NCBI RefSeq assembly: GCF_029478665.1
Contig: NZ_JARPQB010000040.1
Span: 1-64,000 of the forward strand
DNA: 64,000 nucleotides
DNA from: Pseudomonas entomophila
GTDB lineage: Bacteria; Pseudomonadota; Gammaproteobacteria; Pseudomonadales; Pseudomonadaceae
Direction: 5' to 3'
The position numbers were made by a program, and so were the translations under genes. Below, piece by piece: positions 48,393 to 55,163 of the stretch. Within the stretch, counting starts at the first letter, position 1. Every line of letters starts with the position of its first letter. The notes beneath the pieces are model-generated. The model was not told the DNA's origin, searched no databases, and saw only the letters and a list, made by a program, of their open reading frames with translations.

Positions 48393-49607
48393 TCACCGGC
48401 CTACCGCCAGATCGCCGTAAATCCGCTCCACCTGCGCCCGCGCATCGGTGGCCGAAGCCAGTGCGTCCAGATACAGCCCCCGCGCTTCGATCAGCGTGCG
48501 CTGCGCATCGAGCACATCGAGGAAGGCGAACTTGCCCATCTCGAAGCCACGGGTAGCGGTATCCACCGCCTGCTGGGCGGCCGGCAGGATGGTGCGGTCG
48601 TAGGCCTGTACCTCGCCCATGGCCGTGGCCCACTGTTCCAGGGCGCTGCGGGTATCGCTGCGCAGGCGCAGTTCCACGGCGTTGCGCAGGTCGCGGGCCT
48701 GGTCGGCGCGGCGCGCGGCGGCCAGCACATTGCCCTGGTTGCGGTCGAACAACGGCAGCGGCATCGACAGCCCCACCACATTGACCCGCTCGCGGTCCTC
48801 GCGGCTGTACTGGCTGCCGACGCTGACAGTCAGGTTGGGAATGCGCTGGGCCTTCTCCGAACCCAGGCTCGCGTCGCCGCGCTCGATCTGCGCCGCGGCC
48901 AGGCGCCAGTCGGCGGTCTGCTCGACCTTGGCCAGCAGTGGCTCAGGTCTGGGCGCCGGCCCCGGTGAAAGGGTCGTGGCATCGAGCCGGTCGAAGCTTG
49001 TCTGCGCGCTGCCGGTCAGGCGTGCCAGCGATTGCCAGGCGACGCCGCGTTCGGTCTGCGCACGACGCACCGCGGCCTGGGCCTGGGCCAGTTGCACCTG
49101 GGCACGGGTGGCCTCCACCGGCGAGGACTGGCCCGCCTTGACCCTCCCCTCCACCACCCGCAGGCCACGCTCGGTCAGCGCCTGCGACTGCTGCGCCAGT
49201 TCCAGCGCGGTCTGTGCGCGCAGGGCGGCGTGGAAGGCCTGGATCACGTCAGCGCGCAGGCCGTTGCGCTGGCGCTCCAGCTCCAGCCGGGCGAGCGCCT
49301 GGCCGGCCTCGGCGACATCGATGCGCGCGCCGCGCTTGCCGCCCAGTTCCAGGACCTGGCTGAGGGTGACGGTGGTGGTGCTGGTGTCGCGGCGGGTGTC
49401 CTCGACCTCCCAGGACAGTTCAGGGTTGGGGATCAGCCCGGCCTGGCGGCGCTCGCCCTCGGCGATGCCGACTTCGCGGCCGACGGCGGCCAGGTCCGGG
49501 TTGCGGGCGTAGGCGGCGTCGAGCGCCTGTTCCAGGCTCAAGCCCTGGGCACCGGCGGGGCCGGCCAGGAACAGGCAGAGCAAGGCGATCTTGCGGGGGA
49601 TGGGCAC
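48393..49607 (-). CDS. czcC: Outer-membrane efflux protein CzcC (TolC family)
   Basis: 404 residues from a GTG at 49607, preceded by GAGGA nine bases upstream. An in-frame TTG seven codons earlier is less likely. A signal peptide (PRKIALLCLFLAG, cleavage near AGAQ) is followed by two TolC-type outer-membrane factor repeats (about 25-205 and 215-400). It is the exit channel for CzcBA and the first gene of the operon. A metal-responsive dyad lies about 90 bases upstream. Confidence 0.9.
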   Translation of the reverse strand: MPIPRKIALLCLFLAGPAGAQGLSLEQALDAAYARNPDLAAVGREVGIAEGERRQAGLIPNPELSWEVEDTRRDTSTTTVTLSQVLELGGKRGARIDVAEAGQALARLELERQRNGLRADVIQAFHAALRAQTALELAQQSQALTERGLRVVEGRVKAGQSSPVEATRAQVQLAQAQAAVRRAQTERGVAWQSLARLTGSAQTSFDRLDATTLSPGPAPRPEPLLAKVEQTADWRLAAAQIERGDASLGSEKAQRIPNLTVSVGSQYSREDRERVNVVGLSMPLPLFDRNQGNVLAAARRADQARDLRNAVELRLRSDTRSALEQWATAMGEVQAYDRTILPAAQQAVDTATRGFEMGKFAFLDVLDAQRTLIEARGLYLDALASATDARAQVERIYGDLAVGR

Positions 49608-49691
49608 GGCGTGGGTCCTCGTCGACAAAGCGGCGGAATGCTTTGGCGTGGGACTCTAGGGAGGGGTGGTTATCGGGGCGGTGGCGGGAAA

Positions 49692-49707
49692 ATTACAATT
49701 CTGTAAT
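49692..49707. promoter_or_regulatory. Heavy-metal response-regulator box upstream of czcC
   Basis: ATTACA (49692-49697), ATTC and TGTAAT (49702-49707) form a perfect 16-nt dyad. It resembles the CusR/CopR/CzcR family of metal boxes, which would link the operon to a regulator located elsewhere. Confidence 0.6.
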
Positions 49708-49720
49708 CAAGGTACCCTCC

Positions 49721-49808
49721 CCTGTAGGAGCCAGCCTTGCTGGCGAACCGGGCCGACACCGAACCACCGTGTCGACTCGGTTCGCCAGCAAGGCTGGCTC
49801 CTACAGGG
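49721..49808. repeat. REP pair (CCAGCCTTGCTGG type)
   Basis: Inverted copies between the divergent czcC and aroQ promoters, with about 30 nt between. Confidence 0.85.
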
Positions 49809-49855
49809 ACCGCGTGCAGGCGTTCGATAATCGCCCGTTTTATGGATCAGCTTAT

Positions 49856-49884
49856 TTGACGAAACTAACCAGGTAGTACATATA
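49856..49884 (+). promoter_or_regulatory. Sigma-70 promoter of aroQ-aroE
   Basis: TTGACG (49856-49861) and CATATA (49879-49884) with a 17-nt spacer, about 20 bases upstream of a plausible transcription start and 27 before the aroQ ATG. Confidence 0.5.
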
Positions 49885-49910
49885 TCAAGGCATCCAAAAA
49901 CAACAAAGCG

Positions 49911-50369
49911 ATGCCCGCCATGACACCCCGAATCCTCGTGCTCAACGGCCCCAACCTGAACCTGTTGGGCACCCGCGAACCCGCCCAGTACGGTCGCGAA
50001 ACCCTCGCCGACCTGGCCAACCTGTGCGCCGCCAGCGCCCACGAGCTGGGCCTGGAACTGGAGTTCCGCCAGACCAACCACGAAGGCGAACTGATCGACT
50101 GGATCCACGCCGCCCGTGGCCGCTGCCACGGCATCCTGATCAACCCCGCCGCCTGGACCCACACCTCGGTGGCCATCCGCGATGCGCTGGTGGCCAGCGA
50201 GTTGCCGGTGATCGAGGTGCACCTGTCCAACGTGCACAAGCGCGAGCCCTTTCGCCACCTGTCGTTCGTCTCCAGCATCGCCGTCGGCGTGATCTGTGGC
50301 CTCGGCAGCCAAGGCTACGCCATGGCCCTCGGCTATTTCAGCGGGCTGTTCAAGGAGCAGGCGGCATGA
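49911..50369 (+). CDS. aroQ: Type II 3-dehydroquinate dehydratase AroQ
   Basis: 152 residues from the ATG at 49911. A second ATG at 49920 is equally possible because neither has a clear ribosome binding site. Converts 3-dehydroquinate to 3-dehydroshikimate. The type II signature LNGPNLNLLGTREP lies at the N-terminus. The catalytic Tyr is in QYGRETL, and the active-site EVHLSNVHKREPFR is near residue 100. It overlaps the next gene, a shikimate/quinate dehydrogenase-like enzyme. With quiC at 58430 this points to quinate catabolism rather than aromatic amino acid synthesis. Confidence 0.94.
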   Translation: MPAMTPRILVLNGPNLNLLGTREPAQYGRETLADLANLCAASAHELGLELEFRQTNHEGELIDWIHAARGRCHGILINPAAWTHTSVAIRDALVASELPVIEVHLSNVHKREPFRHLSFVSSIAVGVICGLGSQGYAMALGYFSGLFKEQAA

Positions 50370-51214
50370 GCGCGCCCGGCATTCTCGCCGGCCTGATCGG
50401 CCGTGGCATCCAGGCCTCGCGCACGCCCGCGTTGCACGAGGCGGAAGGCGACGCCCAGGCGCTGCGCTACCTCTACCGGCTGATCGACGCCGACCAGCTG
50501 GGGGTGGACGACAGTGCCCTGCCCCAGCTGCTCGACGCCGCCCAGCGAACCGGCTTCACCGGGCTTAACGTCACGTTCCCGTTCAAGCAGGCGATCCTGC
50601 CGTTGCTCGATGAACTGTCGGAGGAGGCCCGAGGCATCGGCGCGGTCAATACCGTGGTGCTGCGCGACGGTCGACGGATTGGCCACAACACCGACTGCCT
50701 GGGCTTTGCCGAAGGCTTGCGGCGTGGCCTGCCAAATGTCGAGCGGCGCCAGGTGGTGCAACTGGGCGCAGGTGGCGCAGGTTCGGCGGTGGCCCATGCC
50801 CTGCTTGCTGAAGGCGTCGAGCGGCTGGTGTTGTTCGAGGTGGACGCGGCACGTGGCCAGGCCCTGGTGGCTAACCTGGCGCAGCGTTTTGGTGCCGGGC
50901 GCGCGGTGCTCGGCCAGGACCTGGCGAGCGCGATGGCCGAAGCCGATGGATTGGTCAACACCACCCCGGTGGGCATGGCCAAGCTGCCGGGCATGCCATT
51001 GCCCGCCGAGCTGTTGCAGGCACGCCTGTGGGTGGCGGAAATCATCTACTTCCCGCTGGAAACCGAACTGCTGCGCCAGGCCCGGGCACTGGGTTGCCGC
51101 ACCCTGGATGGCGGCACCATGGCGGTGTTCCAGGCCGTCAAGGCGTTCGAGCTGTTCAGCGGTCGCCCGGCCGATGCCGGGCGCATGCAGGCGCATTTCG
51201 CCAGCCTGGGCTGA
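50366..51214 (+). CDS. aroE: Shikimate/quinate dehydrogenase-like protein (AroE family)
   Basis: 282 residues. The ATG at 50366 overlaps the aroQ stop (ATGA) and follows AAGGAGC. The substrate domain keeps the catalytic Lys in NVTFPFKQ and Asp in HNTDCLGF. The dinucleotide fold has LGAGGAGSAV near residue 132. The N-terminal Ser motif is SRTPALH instead of the SLSP-type of biosynthetic AroE. This is seen in catabolic members that prefer NAD+ and accept quinate or shikimate. I infer oxidation of shikimate or quinate; the exact preference is open. Confidence 0.9.
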   Translation: MSAPGILAGLIGRGIQASRTPALHEAEGDAQALRYLYRLIDADQLGVDDSALPQLLDAAQRTGFTGLNVTFPFKQAILPLLDELSEEARGIGAVNTVVLRDGRRIGHNTDCLGFAEGLRRGLPNVERRQVVQLGAGGAGSAVAHALLAEGVERLVLFEVDAARGQALVANLAQRFGAGRAVLGQDLASAMAEADGLVNTTPVGMAKLPGMPLPAELLQARLWVAEIIYFPLETELLRQARALGCRTLDGGTMAVFQAVKAFELFSGRPADAGRMQAHFASLG

Positions 51215-51226
51215 ACATGGTTTGGG

Positions 51227-51620
51227 TTCAACGCGGCCCCTGTAGGAGCGGCCTTCAGCCGCGAAAGGGCTGCGAAGCAGCCCCAGAATTTCAGCTTCAG
51301 CAAAGATCGTCGGGGCCGCTCCGCGGCCCTTTCGCGGCTCAAGGCCGCTCCTACAGCTACCGCAACGGGTAGATCGACCCGCCGCGCTTCTTCTTGCGCT
51401 TAAACAGGCTTAACAGCTTGCGATTCAACGCGACCCCTGTAGGAGCGGCCTTCAGCCGCGAAAGGGCTGCGAAGCAGCCCCAGGATTCCAGCTTCAGCAA
51501 AGATCGCCGGGGCCGCTCCGCGGCCCTTTCGCGGCTCAAGGCCGCTCCTACAGCTACCGCAACGGGTAGATCGACCCGCCGCGCTTCTTCTTGCGCTTAA
51601 ACAGGCTTAACAGCTTGCGA
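51227..51620. repeat. 197-bp tandem duplication carrying a REP pair
   Basis: Copy 1 is 51227-51423 and copy 2 is 51424-51620, in exact register with a period of 197 and only a handful of substitutions. Each copy holds a REP pair (51239-51356 and 51436-51553, core GCGGCCTTCAGCCGC with mixed arms). Each also holds the region complementary to codons 5-25 of the small gene at 51554-51631. Copy 2 is continuous with the gene; copy 1 lacks its first codons. Confidence 0.9.
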
Positions 51621-51631
51621 ATGAGGCTCAT
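51554..51631 (-). CDS. 25-residue cationic amphipathic peptide
   Basis: Starts at the ATG at 51631 behind CAGGAGAAA, an excellent ribosome binding site seven bases away. It ends with TAG at 51554-51556, directly beside a REP. The peptide begins MSLIRKLLSLFKRKKKRGG and ends SIYPLR, which is a short hydrophobic/basic helix followed by a lysine run, so membrane binding is likely. It overlaps the last 35 bases of the SGNH hydrolase gene in another frame and is therefore the fifth gene of the coupled operon. I know no family. The 3' part is duplicated in copy 1 of the 197-bp repeat. Confidence 0.6.
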   Translation of the reverse strand: MSLIRKLLSLFKRKKKRGGSIYPLR

Positions 51632-52730
51632 GGCTTTTCTCCTGATAAAGGCCGAGTTCGTCACTGATCAATTGAGCGAGTTGCTGGTTGCCGAGGTCGT
51701 TGAAGTGGACGCGGTCCACGAACAGCGTTTCCTCGAAGACGGGGCTGGACTTGAGCATCGCGTTCATGTCCAGGCAGGGAATGCCGTCGGCGCTGGCCTG
51801 GATGTGCTGGAAGAACGGTGCATGCACCTCCTTGCCGAGCACGCCGCTGAACAGGCGGTAGAAGTTGTTCGGGCAGCTGTCGATGGCATGGAACACCGCT
51901 TCTTCTTCAGCGGTCAGGCGCTCCCGGCACCAATGCGCCAGCGGCTGCAGGACGAAGCTCAGGCTGGCGCCATGGCCGGCCAGCAGCAACCGCCATTGCT
52001 TGAGCGCATCGGTGATCGCCAGGGCTGCCCGCTCCAGGCGCTCGTCGAGCGAGACACCTTCATCGGTGATCACCTCATCCGCCGGATTCTCGTCGAACAG
52101 GGCACTCTTCCAGCGCTTGAGCAGCGATTCGCCACCGGTGCCGCCGAAGGTGTTCTTCTTGCGCTTCATGTCCTCGTTGAACTTGTTCATGTAGTGCTGG
52201 AATTCGAACGAGTAGTAGTAGCGCCCATGGTCGCTGGCGAAGGCGTCGGGAATACCCTCCAGGGCCAGGGTGTTGATGCCGCTGAACACCACCACGTGGC
52301 CCACTTCGCCGATGCGCTTCTGCTGCATCAGGTACATCAGCAGCTCTTGCGTGGCGTTATAGCCGCGCCCGGCGAAATTCAGCCACACCTCGCCGGTGAT
52401 CGCACTCAGGTACGAAGCCACCGTGGCGCCGTCGTGGGTCGAGCCCACGCCCAATGCGGTGGAGCCGCCCACCAGCAGGTTGACCTTGCCCGCCAGCGGG
52501 CGCTCGGCCACCGAATGGCGCTTGCCGTCGAACTCGGTATAGCGAAAGCCCAGGGCATCGGTGTTGATGGTCGGCGAGCGGAACATTTTTTCGTGAAAGT
52601 ACATGGTGTACGGCACCCAGCGCGCGCCGATGTGCATGAAGCGGTCGTAGTCGCGGATCTGCGGGGTCCAGCGGTACACCTCCTGCACCGCCTCGTGGTG
52701 GCTCAGTACAGGCTTGTCAGTCGAGTGCAT
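51597..52730 (-). CDS. SGNH/GDSL-like hydrolase
   Basis: 377 residues. Nucleophile S90 in LVGGSTALG, a block III-type Asn in VVFSGINTLAL near residue 170, and the Asp/His pair in DRVHFNDLG near the C-terminus give a complete SGNH triad. No signal peptide, so it is probably cytoplasmic or exported with a partner. It begins within the carbamoyltransferase gene (14-bp overlap) behind TGGAGAAG. The family includes esterases and O-acyl or carbamoyl-processing enzymes. Its constant pairing with a carbamoyltransferase suggests that it edits or loads the carbamoylated product. The last residues (SHEPHSQAVKPV) overlap the 25-residue gene. Confidence 0.85.
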   Translation of the reverse strand: MHSTDKPVLSHHEAVQEVYRWTPQIRDYDRFMHIGARWVPYTMYFHEKMFRSPTINTDALGFRYTEFDGKRHSVAERPLAGKVNLLVGGSTALGVGSTHDGATVASYLSAITGEVWLNFAGRGYNATQELLMYLMQQKRIGEVGHVVVFSGINTLALEGIPDAFASDHGRYYYSFEFQHYMNKFNEDMKRKKNTFGGTGGESLLKRWKSALFDENPADEVITDEGVSLDERLERAALAITDALKQWRLLLAGHGASLSFVLQPLAHWCRERLTAEEEAVFHAIDSCPNNFYRLFSGVLGKEVHAPFFQHIQASADGIPCLDMNAMLKSSPVFEETLFVDRVHFNDLGNQQLAQLISDELGLYQEKSHEPHSQAVKPV

Positions 52731-54549
52731 ATTGGCTTCTCCAGTCGGCCACTTCGTGCCAGTGCGGCTGCTCGGCCTTGACCAGCAGGTAGTCGCCGAG
52801 CACCAGGCAATCCATTTCGGTGCGCATGAAACAGCGGTAGGCGTCTTCCGGGCTCTCGACGATGGGTTCGCCGCGCACGTTGAACGAGGTGTTGATCAGC
52901 ACCGGGCAGCCGGTGAGGTCGGCAAAGCTGGCCAGCAGGTCGCGGAACAACGGGTTGTGGCGCCCGTCCACCGTCTGCACCCGGGCCGAACAGTCGACGT
53001 GGGTGACCGCCGGGATCTGCGAACGCACCAGTTGCAGTTTTTCGATGCCGCTGTAGCCGCGCTCGTCCAGCCCTGCCATGCGCTTTTGCGCGTGCACCGG
53101 GGCGACGATCAGCATGTAGGGCGACGGCGTGTCCAGCTCGAACCACTGCCCGGCCTGCTCGGCCAGCACCGCCGGGGCGAACGGGCGGAACGACTCGCGG
53201 TTCTTGATCTTCAGGTTCATCACGCTCTGCATCGTCGCCGAACGCGGGTTGCCGAGGATCGAGCGCGCGCCCAGCGAGCGCGGGCCGAACTCCATGCGCC
53301 CCTGGAACCAGCCCACCACCTTGTCCTCGGCCAGGTGCGCGGCGGTGGCGGCAAGCAACGCGGCACGGTCGAGCTTCTGGTACGGCGCGCCGTGGTGGTT
53401 GAGGGTGCGCTCGATCTGCGAGCTGTCGTAGGCATTGCCCAGGTAGGCGCCCTGCATGGCGTCGTCCACGCCGTTGGCCTGGCGCGCCGCCTGGCTGGTC
53501 TGGTAATGGCAATGCAGCGCCGCGCCCAACGAGCCGCCCGAGTCACCCGAGGCCGGCTGGACGAACAAGCCCTTGAACAACCCCGAGCGCAGCAGTTTGC
53601 CGTTGGCGACGCAGTTGAGCGCCACGCCACCGGCCAGGCACAGGTAGTCGGCCTGGGTCTGTGCCTTGATCCGCCGCGCCAGGGCCAGCATGACGCGCTC
53701 GGTGACCACCTGGATCGACGCCGCCAGGTCCATCTCGCGCTGGCCGATGGGGCTCTCCGGCTCACGGGCCGGCGCGCCGAACAGGGTCTCGAACGCGGTG
53801 CTGATCATCCGCTCGCCGACCTCGTAGTCGAAGTACTTGCGGTTGAGGCTGAAGCTGCCGTCCTCCTCGAGGGTGATCAAGTGCTCGAGGATGGTGTCGA
53901 CGAAGCGCGGCTCGCCATAGGGCGCCAGCCCCATCAGCTTGTACTCGCCGGAGTCGACCTTGAAGCCGCAGTAGTAGGTGAACGCCGAATAAAGCAGGCC
54001 CAGCGAGTGCGGGAAGCGCACTTCGAACAGCGGCTCGAGCTGGTTGCCCTTGCCCTGCCAGGCCGTGGTGGTCGACCACTCGCCGACCCCGTCCACACAC
54101 AGTACGGCGGCCTCTTGATAAGGCGACGGGTAGAACGCCGACGCGGCATGGCTCAGGTGGTGCTGGCTGATGAAGATCGCCGGCAGCGGCTGGTCCGGGA
54201 ACAGCCCCTGCAACTCGGTATTGATGATGCCCTTGATGTCCCGGCGCGCGGCAAAGCGGGTGTACTGCTGGGCGAAGGCCAGCGCGCCACGGGGGAAGTT
54301 GCGCTTGTAGGTGGTGCAGATGCGCTCGAACTTCACCTCCGGGTCTTCGTAGTAGGCCAGCCAGGCGACATCGGCCAGGCTGATGCCGGCCTGCTCCAGG
54401 CAGGCGCGCAGGGCATGGCGGGGGAACCCGCGGTCCTGCTTGATCCGGGAAAAGCGCTCTTCCTGCAAGGCGCAGACGATCTGCCCGTCCTTGATCAGGG
54501 TGACCGCGCTGTCGTGGTAGAAGGCCGATAGCCCGAGGATGTAAGTCAT
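52717..54549 (-). CDS. NodU/TobZ-type carbamoyltransferase
   Basis: 610 residues from the ATG at 54549, which overlaps the exporter stop as ATGA. The N-terminal Kae1-like domain starts ILGLSAFYHDSA and has the metal/ATP motif HHLSHAASAFYPSP near residue 130. The C-terminal YrdC-like carbamoyl-AMP domain contains ARSILGNPR and FRPFAPAV. Enzymes of this family transfer carbamoyl from carbamoyl phosphate, via carbamoyl-adenylate, to a hydroxyl group of a small molecule or sugar (nodulation factors, tobramycin, saxitoxin-type pathways). No antibiotic or Nod-factor scaffold genes are nearby, so the acceptor is unknown. Confidence 0.92.
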   Translation of the reverse strand: MTYILGLSAFYHDSAVTLIKDGQIVCALQEERFSRIKQDRGFPRHALRACLEQAGISLADVAWLAYYEDPEVKFERICTTYKRNFPRGALAFAQQYTRFAARRDIKGIINTELQGLFPDQPLPAIFISQHHLSHAASAFYPSPYQEAAVLCVDGVGEWSTTTAWQGKGNQLEPLFEVRFPHSLGLLYSAFTYYCGFKVDSGEYKLMGLAPYGEPRFVDTILEHLITLEEDGSFSLNRKYFDYEVGERMISTAFETLFGAPAREPESPIGQREMDLAASIQVVTERVMLALARRIKAQTQADYLCLAGGVALNCVANGKLLRSGLFKGLFVQPASGDSGGSLGAALHCHYQTSQAARQANGVDDAMQGAYLGNAYDSSQIERTLNHHGAPYQKLDRAALLAATAAHLAEDKVVGWFQGRMEFGPRSLGARSILGNPRSATMQSVMNLKIKNRESFRPFAPAVLAEQAGQWFELDTPSPYMLIVAPVHAQKRMAGLDERGYSGIEKLQLVRSQIPAVTHVDCSARVQTVDGRHNPLFRDLLASFADLTGCPVLINTSFNVRGEPIVESPEDAYRCFMRTEMDCLVLGDYLLVKAEQPHWHEVADWRSQYALD

Positions 54550-55163
54550 GCGAACTCCCGTGTCAGGGTCAGTACCGCGATGGCCAGGAACAGCACCGGT
54601 GGCACGTAGTCGAACCACGAGCTGCGCTGGATGAACGCCCGCAGGTTATGCGCCGCCAGGCCCACGGTCATGTTCACCAGGATGCCGCCGATGTTGAACA
54701 CCAGGCCGTAGATCAGGAAGTACAGCCAGGCCGGCTGGGCGTCGGCCGGCACGAACTGCGGCAGCAGGCTGACGAAGAACAGGCCGATCTTGGGGTTGGA
54801 CAGGTTGATCAGCACGCCCTTGCCAAAGGCGAAGCGCGCGGGTGGCGACGTACCTTCACCACTGGCGCTGGCGCCGGCCGCGCTGCGCCGTGGCCAGCAG
54901 GTGTAGGCCAGGTACAGCAGGTACAGGGCGCCGGCCACCTGGACGATGCGGTACAGCAACGGCACTTCCTTGAAGATCAGCATCAGGCCGAACGCCGCCA
55001 GCAGCACGTAGAAGAACACCCCGAACTCGACCCCGGCGGCGGCCTTGAGCCCCGTGCGCACGCCGTGGCGCAGCGACTGGTTCATCACGTACAGCATGGC
55101 CGGGCCGGGCGAGGCGTTGATGATCAGGACTGCCAGCAGAAAGGAGAGAAAGCCGTACGTCAT
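54546..55163 (-). CDS. LysE/RhtB family exporter
   Basis: 205 residues, six membrane segments, signature INASPGPAMLYVMNQS near residue 15 and LINLSNPKIGLFFVSLLPQF near 120. Its ATG overlaps the stop of the diiron gene and its stop overlaps the carbamoyltransferase ATG, so it is translated together with both. In this context it is likely to export the small product of the operon or a precursor, rather than serve lysine efflux. Confidence 0.9.
   Translation of the reverse strand: MTYGFLSFLLAVLIINASPGPAMLYVMNQSLRHGVRTGLKAAAGVEFGVFFYVLLAAFGLMLIFKEVPLLYRIVQVAGALYLLYLAYTCWPRRSAAGASASGEGTSPPARFAFGKGVLINLSNPKIGLFFVSLLPQFVPADAQPAWLYFLIYGLVFNIGGILVNMTVGLAAHNLRAFIQRSSWFDYVPPVLFLAIAVLTLTREFA

Noticed and set aside
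43893..49607. Copper/silver (Cus) rather than Czc assignment of the RND operon
   Set aside because: The TM4 signature LDFGIIVDGAVVIVEN carries the Asp/Asp/Glu set of the Co/Zn/Cd branch, and the adaptor has a His-rich N-terminus. Cus-type pumps lack that set.
51357..51539. 60-codon frame MSRERAAERPR... running through a REP into the duplicated peptide tail
   Set aside because: Its start and first half are REP sequence. It results from the tandem duplication joining REP to the 3' part of the 25-residue gene.
51240..51555. Spaced inverted repeats suggesting a short CRISPR array
   Set aside because: Only two units, each a palindromic REP pair within one 197-bp tandem duplication. There are no unique spacers and no cas genes.
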